From positions 1 to 37,414 of IMG/VR virus record IMGVR_UViG_3300032291_003704: a stretch of 37,414 nt of DNA; one strand, 5' to 3'. The notes beneath the pieces are model-generated. The model ran no database searches, had not been told where the DNA came from, and saw only the letters and a program-made list of their open reading frames with translations. The stretch is from a virus. Every line of letters begins with the position of its first letter. The stretch's first letter is position 1. Of the stretch, positions 21,562-30,558 are shown one piece after another. The position numbers and the translations under genes were made by a program.

Positions 21562-22859
21562 CACAATTCCCCATTGAAAGAAGTGGAAGCTGACAATGTT
21601 ACGAATGAATTGCCCGCAGCGGCGGCGACCAATTCCAGCGTACCGCCATCGGCTGTTACCCTATTCACAGTGAAGGATGAGGCGTTGCCAGACGCCCCCC
21701 ATGCCGGCGCAGCCGTAGGTGCCACGCGCATTCTTACCGGGAATCGGACAGGCAAAAACGAACTAGATGAAGCCCCAAGTGAATAGAATGCGATTGGAAT
21801 ATCGTGGCCCAACACGAAAAAATAGCGCTGGCACAAGGCCAATTCTGCCGCGAAATGACGGAACCCAAATGGGGAAGGCAAAAGCCCCCGTTCAAGCTGC
21901 ACAAGGCCAAAGGTTCCACTAATCAATCCGACAATAACATCGGTGCCGCCAGTCAGGAATACGCGACCACCGTTTAAAATTGGCACTCCGTTGATAGCCG
22001 CGCTTGCGTTGCCAATAAAGGAAAAGGTGTGCCATCCGCCATGATTATTAATGCCCTCAATCACTTGCTGGACGCCGCCGGAGGCAGGCGCCAGCGCCGT
22101 GCGGATACCGCCGCTGTCAGTCCATGAAAGAGTCGCGCCTGAATTGACAACCTGCCACCTGTCCAAGGTGTATTGATAAGCCCCGGTTGTCGCGGCACCA
22201 GACACATAATTCCGCTGATTGATAATTGGGTTTCCGTTGATGATCAGGTTCCGCATTTCGGCCTGCGGCGCGACATAGCCCTGAACGGCAGCCTGCCATT
22301 CACTTCCCACGCGGAACAGGATGGCAGACTGGCCAGGGGAAAGTACCAGTGTTGATGCGCCGTTGACGAGTTCCGCGCCATTCGGGTCAATAGTCAGCGC
22401 GGCGCTTGCGGAATTGATCATGGTCCAGCCGCTGCCTTGCGGCACGCTTGCCAAGGCCGGCAGGAAAACCGTTGAAGCAAAGACGCCTGTCAGGACCGCC
22501 GTGTTATTCAGATCGGCAAGCGAAAGAGTCAAATTATGATAGAGCGCCAAAACTTCCCGCGCGGCGGGGTCAACGACAGGAAAGACATCTTTCGTGCCGC
22601 CTGGCAGCGTTACCAGCGCGTCACTGTTTGATGATTTCAGCACCGTGGCGCGCGTGAGGTTTCCCGGAAATCCGCCGTCATAATCGCCGAAGCCGATTTC
22701 AAACCCCGTCGCCCATGAAATCGCGTACATAATCCGGCGGGAACCCGCGCCAAAAGCGGTCTGGAAGTTGCGCGCATTTGCATCGGCTGCATTCAGCACA
22801 ATCGTGCCGGTGCCGGTTGTGTTTGTGCTTTGCTTTGCGCGCAGCGGTGAAACAGGCAT
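21561..22859 (-). CDS. tail fibre-like protein with carbohydrate-binding-type domain
   Basis: A 432-residue protein, ATG 22859 behind GGAAG. The N-terminal 110 residues (GTGTIVLNAADANARNFQTA, YAISWATGFEIGFGDYDGGF) resemble the virion-binding head of alphaproteobacterial tail fibres. Residues about 205-340 carry a phrase frequent in phage fibre/lectin-type domains: NLIINGNPIINQR, TLDRWQV, a Q-x-I-E strand, HTFSFIGN and LVQLERG. The cluster ELALCQRYFF follows. The fold is probably a jelly-roll sugar binder. It is the first gene after the tape measure, an unusual place for a fibre; it may be part of the tip complex. Confidence 0.65.
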   Translation of the reverse strand: MPVSPLRAKQSTNTTGTGTIVLNAADANARNFQTAFGAGSRRIMYAISWATGFEIGFGDYDGGFPGNLTRATVLKSSNSDALVTLPGGTKDVFPVVDPAAREVLALYHNLTLSLADLNNTAVLTGVFASTVFLPALASVPQGSGWTMINSASAALTIDPNGAELVNGASTLVLSPGQSAILFRVGSEWQAAVQGYVAPQAEMRNLIINGNPIINQRNYVSGAATTGAYQYTLDRWQVVNSGATLSWTDSGGIRTALAPASGGVQQVIEGINNHGGWHTFSFIGNASAAINGVPILNGGRVFLTGGTDVIVGLISGTFGLVQLERGLLPSPFGFRHFAAELALCQRYFFVLGHDIPIAFYSLGASSSSFLPVRFPVRMRVAPTAAPAWGASGNASSFTVNRVTADGGTLELVAAAAGNSFVTLSASTSFNGEL

Positions 22860-22873
22860 TTCAAATCTTCCTT

Positions 22874-25800
22874 CTAGCTGCGCGCCAAGATGGCTTCGTT
22901 TTGGGCAGTCAGGCGCTTCAATTCTTTCAGCAGGCTTTGCAGAACCTCGGTCTGTGCTTGGCCGGTGCCGATGACCGCCAATTCAAGCCGATCCGCGCCC
23001 GCCACCTGGGCTTCCAGAAGCGCGCCAAGGTTTGCCGGGTCGCTGCCAGGCGCCGCCGTGCCAAGCGTGCGGGAAACATCCGCCACCAATTCCGCAAAGG
23101 AGCCGGATACGCCGAGGAAGTCTTTTGCGATGGGCAAGGCGATCTGCGCCACGCGGGCGAATTCCGCCAATTCATCCGGCGTGGCGCCATCCAGCAAAGG
23201 CCGCTGCGCTGCTGATAGGCTAGACAATGCCGCGCCGTAGCGGGCTTCAAGCGGAAGGCCGCCCAAATCACCAAGGGTCAAGCTTTCAAGCAGGCCCTGC
23301 GTGATCCCGCGCATCCGGTCTGCCTGCGCCTTGGCTTGTTCTTGTGCCTGCCGGTCAAATTCCTTCATCACCGCAAGCCGTTCATCGGCGATGATCTTTT
23401 CCAGGTCCACCACGCGGCGCGCAAATTCTTCGCTTGCGTCATCAAAACCGAGATTGCGAAGCTGATCTTTCAGCGCGCGGTTTTCCTGCTCTGCCCGCAA
23501 GTCAAACTGCATTAAGCTGGCGCCGCGCGTGTCGCCCGCCAGCGTGGCACGGCGCGCGCCAAGGCTGCGATCAAAATCGGCGCCAAATTGCAAACGCGCT
23601 TCGTCCTTCGCTTTTGCTTCATCGGCGAAGCGCTTCATCACTGCCAAGCGCTCATCAGCCAGCACTTTTTCAAGGTCAACCATGCGGCGCGCGAAATCTT
23701 CGCTTGTTTTTTCCCAACCCAGGTTAAGAAGCTGATCCCTGAATGCGCGGCTTTCCGCTTCCGCCTGCAAGTCAAATTGTATCAGGCCAGCGCCTTGCGC
23801 ATCGCCCGCCAGCGTGGCGCGACGTGCCTCAAGGTTGCGATCCGCATCAACGCCAAATTGCAAACGCGCTTCGTCCTTCGCTTTTGCTTCATCGGCGAAA
23901 CGCTTCATCACTGCCAAGCGCTCATCAGCCAGCACTTTTTCAAGGTCAACCATGCGGCGCGCGAAATCTTCGTTTTCGTCAAAGCCCAGGCTGAGAAGTT
24001 GCTGCCTCAAGGCACGGCTTTCCGCCTCGGCCTGCAAGTCAAATTGTATCAGGCCAGCGCCTTGCGCATCGCCCGCCAGCGTGGCGCGACGGCCGGCAAG
24101 GCCACGATCAATAACGCTGCCTTGTATGACTCTTTCAGCCTGCGCCCGCGCTTCTTCTTCAGTTTTCGCTTTTGCTTCATCGGCAAACTGCTTCATCACG
24201 GCCAAGCGTTCATCAGCTAGGGCCTGTTCCAGCAAAACAATGCGTTGGCGGGTTTGATCGTGCGTCCGCTCAAGGCCAAGTTCCAAAAACTGATCTTCTA
24301 AAGCGCGCAATTCCACTTCGGCCCGCAAATCAAATTGCGCCAGCGCCGCGCCGCGAGCGTCCCCCGCAAGGCTCGTGCGCCGCGCGCCAAGGGTGCTGTC
24401 AATAATGCCAAGATCGCGGTTGCGGTCGGCTTCTAGCTTCGCCACCCGCGCCGCGCGCTGCGTTGTTAGATCGGCTTCTGAAAGCCCAAGGTCACGTGCC
24501 TTGGTAATGGCTTCGTCATAGGTTTTGGTCAGCGCTTGCATGGCTTGCGTGAAGGCGCCGGTTTTGTTTTCCGCCCTGCCGAGCGGTTCAAAAATCTGGC
24601 TAATGAAATCCGCCGCTTGCAGCGCCTGTTCCAGATTGCCGCCGCGCCCGGCGAGCGTGCCGAAAGCAGCCATCTGGTTTGCGTTGCCGCTGCGAAGCTG
24701 GCCGACAAGGCTGGTCAAGCTTAATTCACGCGGCGAACCAGAAGCCGCACCAAAGCCAACCGCCGCCTGCCCAGCGCCTGCAAAGGAAAGGCCACGCAGG
24801 CCGATTTGCTGGTTGATCGCGTCAAGCTGCGCCTGAACTTCCGCCGTGGCTGCGCCGCCATCCCAGCGCTTGCCACGCGCGCCGGTGATGACAAGCTGGC
24901 CATTCGCGTCAGTGCCCAGGAAGACATCGCCGCCGGAGCGTGCCGCGTTGCCTTTCTTGGTCGGGCCGAACATGCCGCCCGCCGTGCCGCCAAGGGCGCC
25001 GCCAATAGCCATGCCTACAGGCCCGCCGACAAGGAAGCCGAGGCCCATGCCAAGGCCAGTGCCAATCATGCTGCCGGGCATGGGGTTCGCCGTGCCACGC
25101 AACCCGCCCGCAAAATTACCGCCCGCTATGCCCAGCCCTGCACCAATCGCAGCTGACCCAAGAAAGCTTCCGACCGTAGTGGCGCCCAGGCCAAGGCTTG
25201 AAGGCGCAGCAGGGCCCATCATACCGCCCGGCATGGCCGCCAAGGCGCTATTGGTGGCGCTGGCCTGCGCCGCAGACCCGAATAGCGGCATAGCCATGAA
25301 GCCGCTGACGCTGGCGCCAATGCCGCTCAGCCCTAGCGATTCCATCATGCCCGAACCGCTACCCATGCTCGGCATGAAGGAACCAAGCGAACCAAGCATA
25401 CCGCCGCCAGAAGCGGAAGACTGCGCACCGCCGCCGAAAGCCCCCATCAGCGTGGGCCGGGCCGTTCCGAAGATGGAATTCGTGATCGGCGTCACCACGG
25501 CCAGCTTCAGCAAATCCGCCGCAACGCTGGCGATAACGCCCTTCATCAGGGATTGGAAATCAAGCGCCGCCTTGCCGCCGGACGTAAAAGCATTCACCAG
25601 GCCGGTGCCAATCCGGTCCATGGCGGTTTCGCCGATTTGTGCCAGGGCATCGCGGGACCGGCGGGCGAATTGTTCAGCCTGGCGCGCGGCCTGTTCCTGC
25701 GCTTCACGCGCGGCGCGGGCGGCGGGGTCCAGCGCGGCGACCGCGGCGTTGTATTGTTCCTGCGTGATCCGCGCGGCACCAAGCGCGGCGCTGAGCGCCA

Positions 25801-26884
25801 GCACCTGTTCGCCGTAGCGCTGCTGTTCCGTGGCCGCCGTGCCCGCAAGCTGAACACCCTGCTGCACAAGGCGCTGATATTCGCGTTCGGCTTCGCTGAG
25901 CTCCTGGCGCGTGGGGCCACGGCCACCACCGCCGCCAGCGCCGGCACCGCCACCAGGTGGCGGGGGCGGTTGATTAAGCATAGATGGCGTGACTTCGCCA
26001 AAAGCCGCGGCCTGCGCGCGCGCAAAATTGGTCTGGCTGATCAAATCGCGAATTCGGCCTTCACGCTCTGCGGCCTGCCGCACGAGCGCCAAAACCTCCG
26101 GCCGATTTTGAATGTCTCCTACAACCCTATCGCGATCTTGCCGAACCGAGGTGATTTGATCGCGCAACGCCTGCAAAGTCTGATTTTGGTAATCACTCCG
26201 CCTAGGCAGACTTTCAAGAGCCTGACTTTCTTCTATCAGGCGCCGCTCAGCATCGTCATATCGCCGTGTAGATGGACCAGTTGAACGGGAAATTTGCAGC
26301 CGGATTGAATCTAAATCGGCCTGCGCAGTAACACGAGCAGCTTCGCCACGGGTCGCCAACTCTTGCAAATTTTCACGCTGCAGCCGAACCGATCTTTGCG
26401 CCGCCGTTTCAGATAGCTGCGCAAACTCCCTGAGCAATCCATTGATGCTTTCTAACGCCTGCCCGTTGCTACGGTAGCGGCCAGTCAACCAGTCAATACC
26501 CTCACCCAGCGTCCTAGTAATCGAATCCCAATTCTTGAAAATCTCATAACCAGCCGTGGCCGCCGTCACTACTATGCCAATCGTGCCAGCCAGGCCCACA
26601 CCGCTGCGCAGCGCAGATGTCAGCGCGATTGTCGAATTCGCCAGCGCTTCAAATTGCCGGCCGGTATTCGCCAGCTCGCCATTGACCTGCCCCAGGCCCG
26701 CGCGCAGCACATTGCCAGCCTCAGCAACCGAAACCACACCACGGCCCGCGGCTTGCCCGCCCGCTTCCAGCTTGCGCATGGCGGTGTCACCCACCTGCCC
26801 AAGCTGTTCAAGCTGCGCGCGCGCTTCCTGCGCGCCATCAAAACTCAGCCTGATCGAAAGGCGCTGATCGGAAGAACCGCTCAT
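22874..26884 (-). CDS. tail length tape measure protein
   Basis: A 1336-residue protein; ATG 26884 overlaps the upstream TGA. The N-terminus is helical and amphipathic (SFDGAQEARAQLEQLGQVGD). Hydrophobic stretches lie near 93-112 (GVGLAGTIGIVVTAATAGYE) and in a Gly/Ala/Met-rich middle at about 460-680, plausible membrane-active segments. Residues about 830-1185 hold four coiled-coil repeats of 89-90 residues. Long helices plus Gly-rich spans, its size and its place after the chaperones G/GT are the marks of a tape measure. The total length predicts a tail of roughly 200 nm at 0.15 nm per residue (family rule). Confidence 0.85.
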   Translation of the reverse strand: MSGSSDQRLSIRLSFDGAQEARAQLEQLGQVGDTAMRKLEAGGQAAGRGVVSVAEAGNVLRAGLGQVNGELANTGRQFEALANSTIALTSALRSGVGLAGTIGIVVTAATAGYEIFKNWDSITRTLGEGIDWLTGRYRSNGQALESINGLLREFAQLSETAAQRSVRLQRENLQELATRGEAARVTAQADLDSIRLQISRSTGPSTRRYDDAERRLIEESQALESLPRRSDYQNQTLQALRDQITSVRQDRDRVVGDIQNRPEVLALVRQAAEREGRIRDLISQTNFARAQAAAFGEVTPSMLNQPPPPPGGGAGAGGGGGRGPTRQELSEAEREYQRLVQQGVQLAGTAATEQQRYGEQVLALSAALGAARITQEQYNAAVAALDPAARAAREAQEQAARQAEQFARRSRDALAQIGETAMDRIGTGLVNAFTSGGKAALDFQSLMKGVIASVAADLLKLAVVTPITNSIFGTARPTLMGAFGGGAQSSASGGGMLGSLGSFMPSMGSGSGMMESLGLSGIGASVSGFMAMPLFGSAAQASATNSALAAMPGGMMGPAAPSSLGLGATTVGSFLGSAAIGAGLGIAGGNFAGGLRGTANPMPGSMIGTGLGMGLGFLVGGPVGMAIGGALGGTAGGMFGPTKKGNAARSGGDVFLGTDANGQLVITGARGKRWDGGAATAEVQAQLDAINQQIGLRGLSFAGAGQAAVGFGAASGSPRELSLTSLVGQLRSGNANQMAAFGTLAGRGGNLEQALQAADFISQIFEPLGRAENKTGAFTQAMQALTKTYDEAITKARDLGLSEADLTTQRAARVAKLEADRNRDLGIIDSTLGARRTSLAGDARGAALAQFDLRAEVELRALEDQFLELGLERTHDQTRQRIVLLEQALADERLAVMKQFADEAKAKTEEEARAQAERVIQGSVIDRGLAGRRATLAGDAQGAGLIQFDLQAEAESRALRQQLLSLGFDENEDFARRMVDLEKVLADERLAVMKRFADEAKAKDEARLQFGVDADRNLEARRATLAGDAQGAGLIQFDLQAEAESRAFRDQLLNLGWEKTSEDFARRMVDLEKVLADERLAVMKRFADEAKAKDEARLQFGADFDRSLGARRATLAGDTRGASLMQFDLRAEQENRALKDQLRNLGFDDASEEFARRVVDLEKIIADERLAVMKEFDRQAQEQAKAQADRMRGITQGLLESLTLGDLGGLPLEARYGAALSSLSAAQRPLLDGATPDELAEFARVAQIALPIAKDFLGVSGSFAELVADVSRTLGTAAPGSDPANLGALLEAQVAGADRLELAVIGTGQAQTEVLQSLLKELKRLTAQNEAILARS
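23330..24400 (-). repeat. four tandem ~270-bp repeats in the tape measure gene
   Basis: Repeat units encode RRATLAGDAQGAG, QFDLQAEAESRA, a variable L-x-x-LG segment, then DLEKVLADERLAVMKRFADE. The DNA at 23581-23702 and 23851-23972 is identical over 122 bp except one base (offset 270). The 60 bp at 23764-23823 and 24031-24090 are identical (offset 267). Outer copies are more diverged. Confidence 0.85.
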
Positions 26885-27612
26885 GACAACCTCCCTGCTA
26901 CGGATGCGTTGACTTCACGTTTTACTGCCCGGCGCGCGGCTTCAGCCGGGCCGGAAATGTCCAGCAATTTCTTGCCCTGAATTTGCTTGCGCAGTGCAAA
27001 AAGCGGCAGGCCCTTTGGCTGATCCGGCGCGTAGAAAACCGCCGTCAGGCCATCGCCCTTGCGCGCCTTCATAATCACGATGCGCCGCCCGGCCAGGGGG
27101 GCATTCCGGCCTTTCGGCTTGGCCTTTGCTATGCGCGGGCCGCGCTTGGCGTTATGGGCGGAAACCACCACGGCGCGCAGCAGCTTTGCCGCCGCTTCAA
27201 TATCAGAAACCTTCCGCCGCTGGCCGGCCGGCACCGCGCCGCCCTTGCGGCTTTTGGTGGAATAGCCAAGGCCAAGATGGATCGCGGCGGGCAGGGCAAT
27301 CACCAGATATTCAGCGCGCACCGCGCGAACAAGGCGGCTTTCTTCAAAGGCGCGGTGCAAGATGGTGCTTTTGGAATACACAACAGCCGCCGGACCCATG
27401 TTCAGCTTTGATCGGCGCTTGGGGTATTTGTCCAGGCGCCAAGCCTTTTCCAGCCCTTCACCCAAATTCGCGCGGCGCACCTGGCCGCGCAATTCAGCCT
27501 GCAGCGCCTCACCCGTGCGATGCACGCCATCACGAAGGGCAGAGGCTAGAATTTCCTGACGCCGCTTGATTTCTTCCGAAACCATGCCCTGGACCTTCAT
27601 CAGGATTTTCAC
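26881..27612 (-). CDS. DUF6441-like minor tail protein
   Basis: A 243-residue basic protein; GTG 27612 overlaps the GT stop (GTGA). The N-terminus is a long helix (EEIKRRQEILASALRDGVHR). Then come GLEKAWRLDKYPKR, LNMGPAAVVYSKSTIL, FEESRLVRAVRAEYLVIALP and a basic C-terminal half rich in Lys/Arg/Gly. The A-W-R…Y-P…A-x-V-Y-S-K…L-x-I-P pattern fits the DUF6441 family of phage proteins. Length and context suggest a tail-completion or Z-like role. It lies between the tail chaperones and the tape measure. Confidence 0.65.
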   Translation of the reverse strand: MKILMKVQGMVSEEIKRRQEILASALRDGVHRTGEALQAELRGQVRRANLGEGLEKAWRLDKYPKRRSKLNMGPAAVVYSKSTILHRAFEESRLVRAVRAEYLVIALPAAIHLGLGYSTKSRKGGAVPAGQRRKVSDIEAAAKLLRAVVVSAHNAKRGPRIAKAKPKGRNAPLAGRRIVIMKARKGDGLTAVFYAPDQPKGLPLFALRKQIQGKKLLDISGPAEAARRAVKREVNASVAGRLS

Positions 27613-28471
27613 TCGCTGCCCCTTCGCCGTTTCTTCGCCGCTTCCAGTTCCGCTTCAATCCCGCCCAGCGTGCGGAAGGCATCGAAAACCCATGCCGCCT
27701 GGTCCGCCACACCGCCCGCATCCGGCCAGGTGGCATAGCCACCCATGCCAGCGCGGCAAGCGAACCAAATCTGCACAAATTCAATGAATGGCCGCGGCGT
27801 GGTGATGCGCGGGTTCTCAGCAACCTCATCATCACCGATCAGAAAAGCGCCCCCATCGGAAGCGAATCGGCCTTCGCCTGCGCCAATGCCGCTGAGGGCG
27901 GCAAAGGCGCTTTTCAGTTTTTTTCCGCGGCCTTGGTGACCTGCATCATATCCATGGCAGCGGCGGCAATGATGGAAAGGTCTTCTTCGCCGCATTCTTC
28001 CAGCAGCGCATCCGGCACCAGGCCGCGCGTGCGGGCAAAGGCGGGCAGAAGGTCAGAATTCCAGCCGCGCAAAGCGTGGCGCGCGGTCACCAATGGCATC
28101 AGTGAAAACCAGCGCACCTGGTCCGCCAGCATGGCGGAATAGGCCGGCACCCGGCGCGCCGCGCTTTCCATGACGCGGAGCGCATCTTCATCGGCCTTGG
28201 TCATGGGTTCCGCACCATCGGCCAAGGCCGCTTCAGCGCGGGCAATCACCGCCAGCAGATCGGGCAGGTTATCCGGCGCCAATTCCTTCAACGCGCTGGC
28301 CAGCCCTGCCAGTAATTCATCGCGCATCGGCAGGCGGCAGCCTTCGCGCGCCATGTCGGCGCGATATTCCGCGCGTTCGCGGACGCTCAGCGGCGCCACG
28401 GTATAAATCGCGCGCTTGCCTTCCACCTGCCGCGTGGTGTGGCGGGAAAGGATTGCTTCTTCGTTTTTCAT
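27609..28471 (-). CDS. tail assembly chaperone GT fusion made by -1 frameshift
   Basis: Joined product: gene G read from 28471 to the slippery site at 27917-27923, then -1 to the stop at 27609, about 287 residues. The downstream frame starts LKSAFAALSGIGAG and contains FIEFVQIWFACRAGMGG and IEAELEAAKKRRRG. It has no start codon of its own near the G end, which argues for frameshift translation. Family knowledge: G and GT bind the tape measure and recruit tail tube subunits; only a few percent of ribosomes shift. Placement between the tube and the tape measure fits. Confidence 0.75.
27914..28471 (-). CDS. tail assembly chaperone G
   Basis: A 185-residue protein, ATG 28471 behind AAGGGAC; the upstream extension to 28513 is in the hairpin region and is rejected. 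Composition is helical: QVEGKRAIYTVAPLSVRERA, LPMRDELLAGLASALKELAP, AMLADQVRWFSLMPLVTARH. The last codons overlap the slippery site and the TGA at 27914-27916. It sits between the tail tube and the tape measure, the invariant place of G in long-tailed phages. Confidence 0.7.
   Translation of the reverse strand: MKNEEAILSRHTTRQVEGKRAIYTVAPLSVRERAEYRADMAREGCRLPMRDELLAGLASALKELAPDNLPDLLAVIARAEAALADGAEPMTKADEDALRVMESAARRVPAYSAMLADQVRWFSLMPLVTARHALRGWNSDLLPAFARTRGLVPDALLEECGEEDLSIIAAAAMDMMQVTKAAEKN
27917..27923 (-). other. programmed -1 ribosomal frameshift site A-AAA-AAC
   Basis: On the minus strand the G frame ends GAA-AAA-AAC-TGA. The heptamer A-AAA-AAC is in the correct phase for a -1 slip, and the stop follows at once. 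After the slip the frame runs 102 codons to 27609. Confidence 0.85.
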
Positions 28472-28498
28472 GGGATGTCCCTTGTGCGAGGGTTGGTT

Positions 28499-28524
28499 GG
28501 CCGGGCCGCGCACACGGCCCGGCC
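28499..28524 (-). terminator. strong hairpin after the tail tube gene
   Basis: GGCCGGGCCG (28499-28508) pairs perfectly with CGGCCCGGCC (28515-28524), 10 bp with a 6-nt loop. It lies between the tail tube stop (28591) and the G start (28471). There is no U-run, so attenuation or 3'-end protection is as likely as termination. Confidence 0.5.
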
Positions 28525-28590
28525 AGTGTCACGCGCGGCTTGCCGGTCAAGGGCCCGGCCGCGCGCAACCGCGTTCCGCTGTGCGGCGGA

Positions 28591-29769
28591 TCAGAAGGCG
28601 GTGATGAAGACGGGGGCGTCAGCGCCGTCCGCCTGGAAGCCAATGCTGTCAACCGCAAGCGAACCGCGATCACCTGGGTTCATGGCCGTGGCGCGAATGG
28701 AAGGCAGCACAATGGCGAAGCAATTGCCCGCCACGCTACCCAGGATGGCGCCCAAAATCATGTTGGTGCCGTTGCGGAAGTTGTTGAAGCGGCTGACGGA
28801 AACAGTGGTGTCCATCAGCGGGTCAAGGCTGCCAGCCACGTCGCGTTGCACAGGCACGGCGGGGTCATAGCCTTCAGTGGCTTCCGGGTTTTCCGGCAGC
28901 ACCGTGACCACACCAGCCTGCACCGAAAGCGCGCGCACGCGGGCGACCGCACCATTCAAGCGGCAGGCGCCGGCCACAAAGCGCGGGGCGGTTGGGCGGA
29001 TAACCGTGTTCCAGCCGGTCGGCAGGGCAGTCGCGGTGTAATCCACAAAGTTCCCGACCAGATCGAAGGACAGCATGCCGATCCCGCCCGTGGTCAAATC
29101 CAGGGACCAGGTGCCCAAGCAACCCGTGAAGCGCCAGCGCATGCCATCCGCGAAGAAGTAGATGGTGCAGGTCTTGAACACCGCCTCATCGCTCGTCGGC
29201 GCGTAGCGCTGATTGATCGGGATTTGCGCGGTTTGGGACACGCTGAAGGCTGGCGTGACTGTGTGGATAAGCGTGGCCACGCGGCCTGCAGTGTAATCGG
29301 CAATGGCACTCAGCGCGGGCTGGCCGCCCGTGATACCACCAAGCGCAATCGGCATGCCGCGATATTGCTGCGCCGTGCTGCCAAAAGTGGCGCCAAGCGT
29401 GCCGCCGTTCACCGTGCCAGCCGTCAAGGCAAGCGGGGCAACAGGCACCGCCGCAGCGGTAAGGGTTTCCACCATGGTCGCGCATTGCAGCAAGCGGCCC
29501 CATTCCGGCGCCGTGCCGGCCGCGCCCGAACCGCGCAAAGGCATCATCAGGCGCAGGCGCGGGCGAAGCCCACCAACAATGGCGGGCGAGCGATCCAGGC
29601 TGCCAGTCAATTCCGGGTTCGGCACCGCAGACTGATCGAACTGGATTTGGCAATCAGACGCAATCCAATCCGAATTGGCGGGCGTGCCAGCAATGGCATC
29701 AATGCCAGGCGTGGTTTCGATTTTAACAGCGACGGCAGCTTTGCGCAGCGCCACCAGATTGTTGCTCAT
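28591..29769 (-). CDS. major tail tube protein
   Basis: A 392-residue protein, ATG 29769 behind AAAGGA. The N-terminus LRKAAVAVKIETTPGIDAIA with DWIASDCQIQFDQ and GSLDRSPAIVGG, then LRPRLRLMMPLRG, matches the tail tube family that polymerises as hexamer rings (tube-like beta sandwich). The middle contains CTIYFFADGMRWRFTGCLGT and LTTGGIGMLSFDLVGNFVDY. It is longer than many tube proteins, leaving room for a surface domain. Position before G/GT and after the connector genes fits. Expected to be one of the most abundant virion proteins. Confidence 0.75.
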   Translation of the reverse strand: MSNNLVALRKAAVAVKIETTPGIDAIAGTPANSDWIASDCQIQFDQSAVPNPELTGSLDRSPAIVGGLRPRLRLMMPLRGSGAAGTAPEWGRLLQCATMVETLTAAAVPVAPLALTAGTVNGGTLGATFGSTAQQYRGMPIALGGITGGQPALSAIADYTAGRVATLIHTVTPAFSVSQTAQIPINQRYAPTSDEAVFKTCTIYFFADGMRWRFTGCLGTWSLDLTTGGIGMLSFDLVGNFVDYTATALPTGWNTVIRPTAPRFVAGACRLNGAVARVRALSVQAGVVTVLPENPEATEGYDPAVPVQRDVAGSLDPLMDTTVSVSRFNNFRNGTNMILGAILGSVAGNCFAIVLPSIRATAMNPGDRGSLAVDSIGFQADGADAPVFITAF

Positions 29770-29780
29770 GGGTTATCCTT

Positions 29781-30224
29781 TCAAGGAGCGTATGGTGATT
29801 TGGCCGGCGTCATCGCCATGGCTTCAAAGCTGGCGTTGAATTCGCCCGCGGGCTTGACGGATTCTTCTGTCGAATACAGTTCGAACTGCGCACTGCCGAC
29901 ATTGCACTGGACAAAGCCTGACTCAAGGTCATGATCCTGCAGCGCCGCAACCACGCGCGCATGCAAATCAGACATCGCCTGGTCTGCCGCCAAATCCGTG
30001 GCGGCGGTGATGTAGCCCGCGACCGCAAAGCCGATTCGCCATTGGGTTTCCCCAAAGGACATATCTTCGTCAGCATCCATGCTGGTGCCCGTGATAACCA
30101 CGGCAGGGCAATGGCGCGGGTCCAAAGCAGCGCGATACGCGCGCAGCACCGTGACGCCGGTAAGCTGCGCGGTCAGGCGCGTGGCGACTGCGGCCAAGAT
30201 TGCTTCGCGAATGGGCGTAGGCAT
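29781..30224 (-). CDS. tail terminator/minor tail protein (gpU-like position)
   Basis: A 147-residue protein; ATG 30224 overlaps the upstream TGA (TGATG). Alpha/beta fold pattern: IREAILAAVATRLTAQLTGV at the N-terminus, then strand-rich CPAVVITGTSMDADEDMS and a helical ATDLAADQAMSDLHARVVAA. This order (helix, strands, helix) and the size match tail terminator proteins of lambda U type. It caps the tail after the tape measure length is reached. It lies directly before the tail tube gene. Confidence 0.55.
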   Translation of the reverse strand: MPTPIREAILAAVATRLTAQLTGVTVLRAYRAALDPRHCPAVVITGTSMDADEDMSFGETQWRIGFAVAGYITAATDLAADQAMSDLHARVVAALQDHDLESGFVQCNVGSAQFELYSTEESVKPAGEFNASFEAMAMTPAKSPYAP

Positions 30225-30550
30225 CAGGGCTCTGCCGCCAGCATCAAACGCCAGACCAGCTGCAGGTCATCACGTTCCGCTGATTTGATGCGCAGATCAT
30301 CCGTGCCGATGACCAGCCTATCGCCTTCGGCGGGCTGGGTGGGAACATCTGCAATCAGCATATCCGCCATGAGCGATGCCTGCAGATTACCCATGCCGCC
30401 GGCCGGGCCATAAACTGGCTGGATGGGCGCTGAGCGGATCACGCGCAGCGCCACCCCAGGGCCGGAGCCGCCAGCGTAATAGGTGGCGGGTTCCGATAGG
30501 TTTTGGTCCGCGTGCAGCACGGCGGCTGCGGCGGAAAAGGCGTTTGACAT
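30224..30550 (-). CDS. head-tail connector (lambda FII-like position)
   Basis: A 108-residue protein, ATG 30550, after a hairpin. The start MSNAFSAAAAVLHADQNLSE with ATYYAGG, then beta-rich segments (VALRVIRSAPIQPVYG, MLIADVPTQPAEGDRLVI) and the end RDDLQLVWRLMLA fit the small head-tail attachment family (FII/Phage_attach type), in size as well. It would sit between the portal ring and the tail. Confidence 0.6.
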   Translation of the reverse strand: MSNAFSAAAAVLHADQNLSEPATYYAGGSGPGVALRVIRSAPIQPVYGPAGGMGNLQASLMADMLIADVPTQPAEGDRLVIGTDDLRIKSAERDDLQLVWRLMLAAEP

Positions 30551-30558
30551 AGGGAAGC

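Noticed and set aside
23330-24400. CRISPR array
   Set aside because: The repeats are 270 bp, in frame and coding, without short repeats and unique spacers.
24846-25817. 323-codon plus-strand frame, Pro/Ala-rich
   Set aside because: Mirror of the Gly/Ala-rich centre of the tape measure protein.
28453-29934. 493-codon plus-strand frame
   Set aside because: Antisense to the tail tube gene, whose family pattern is clear; Arg/His/Gly-rich mirror translation.
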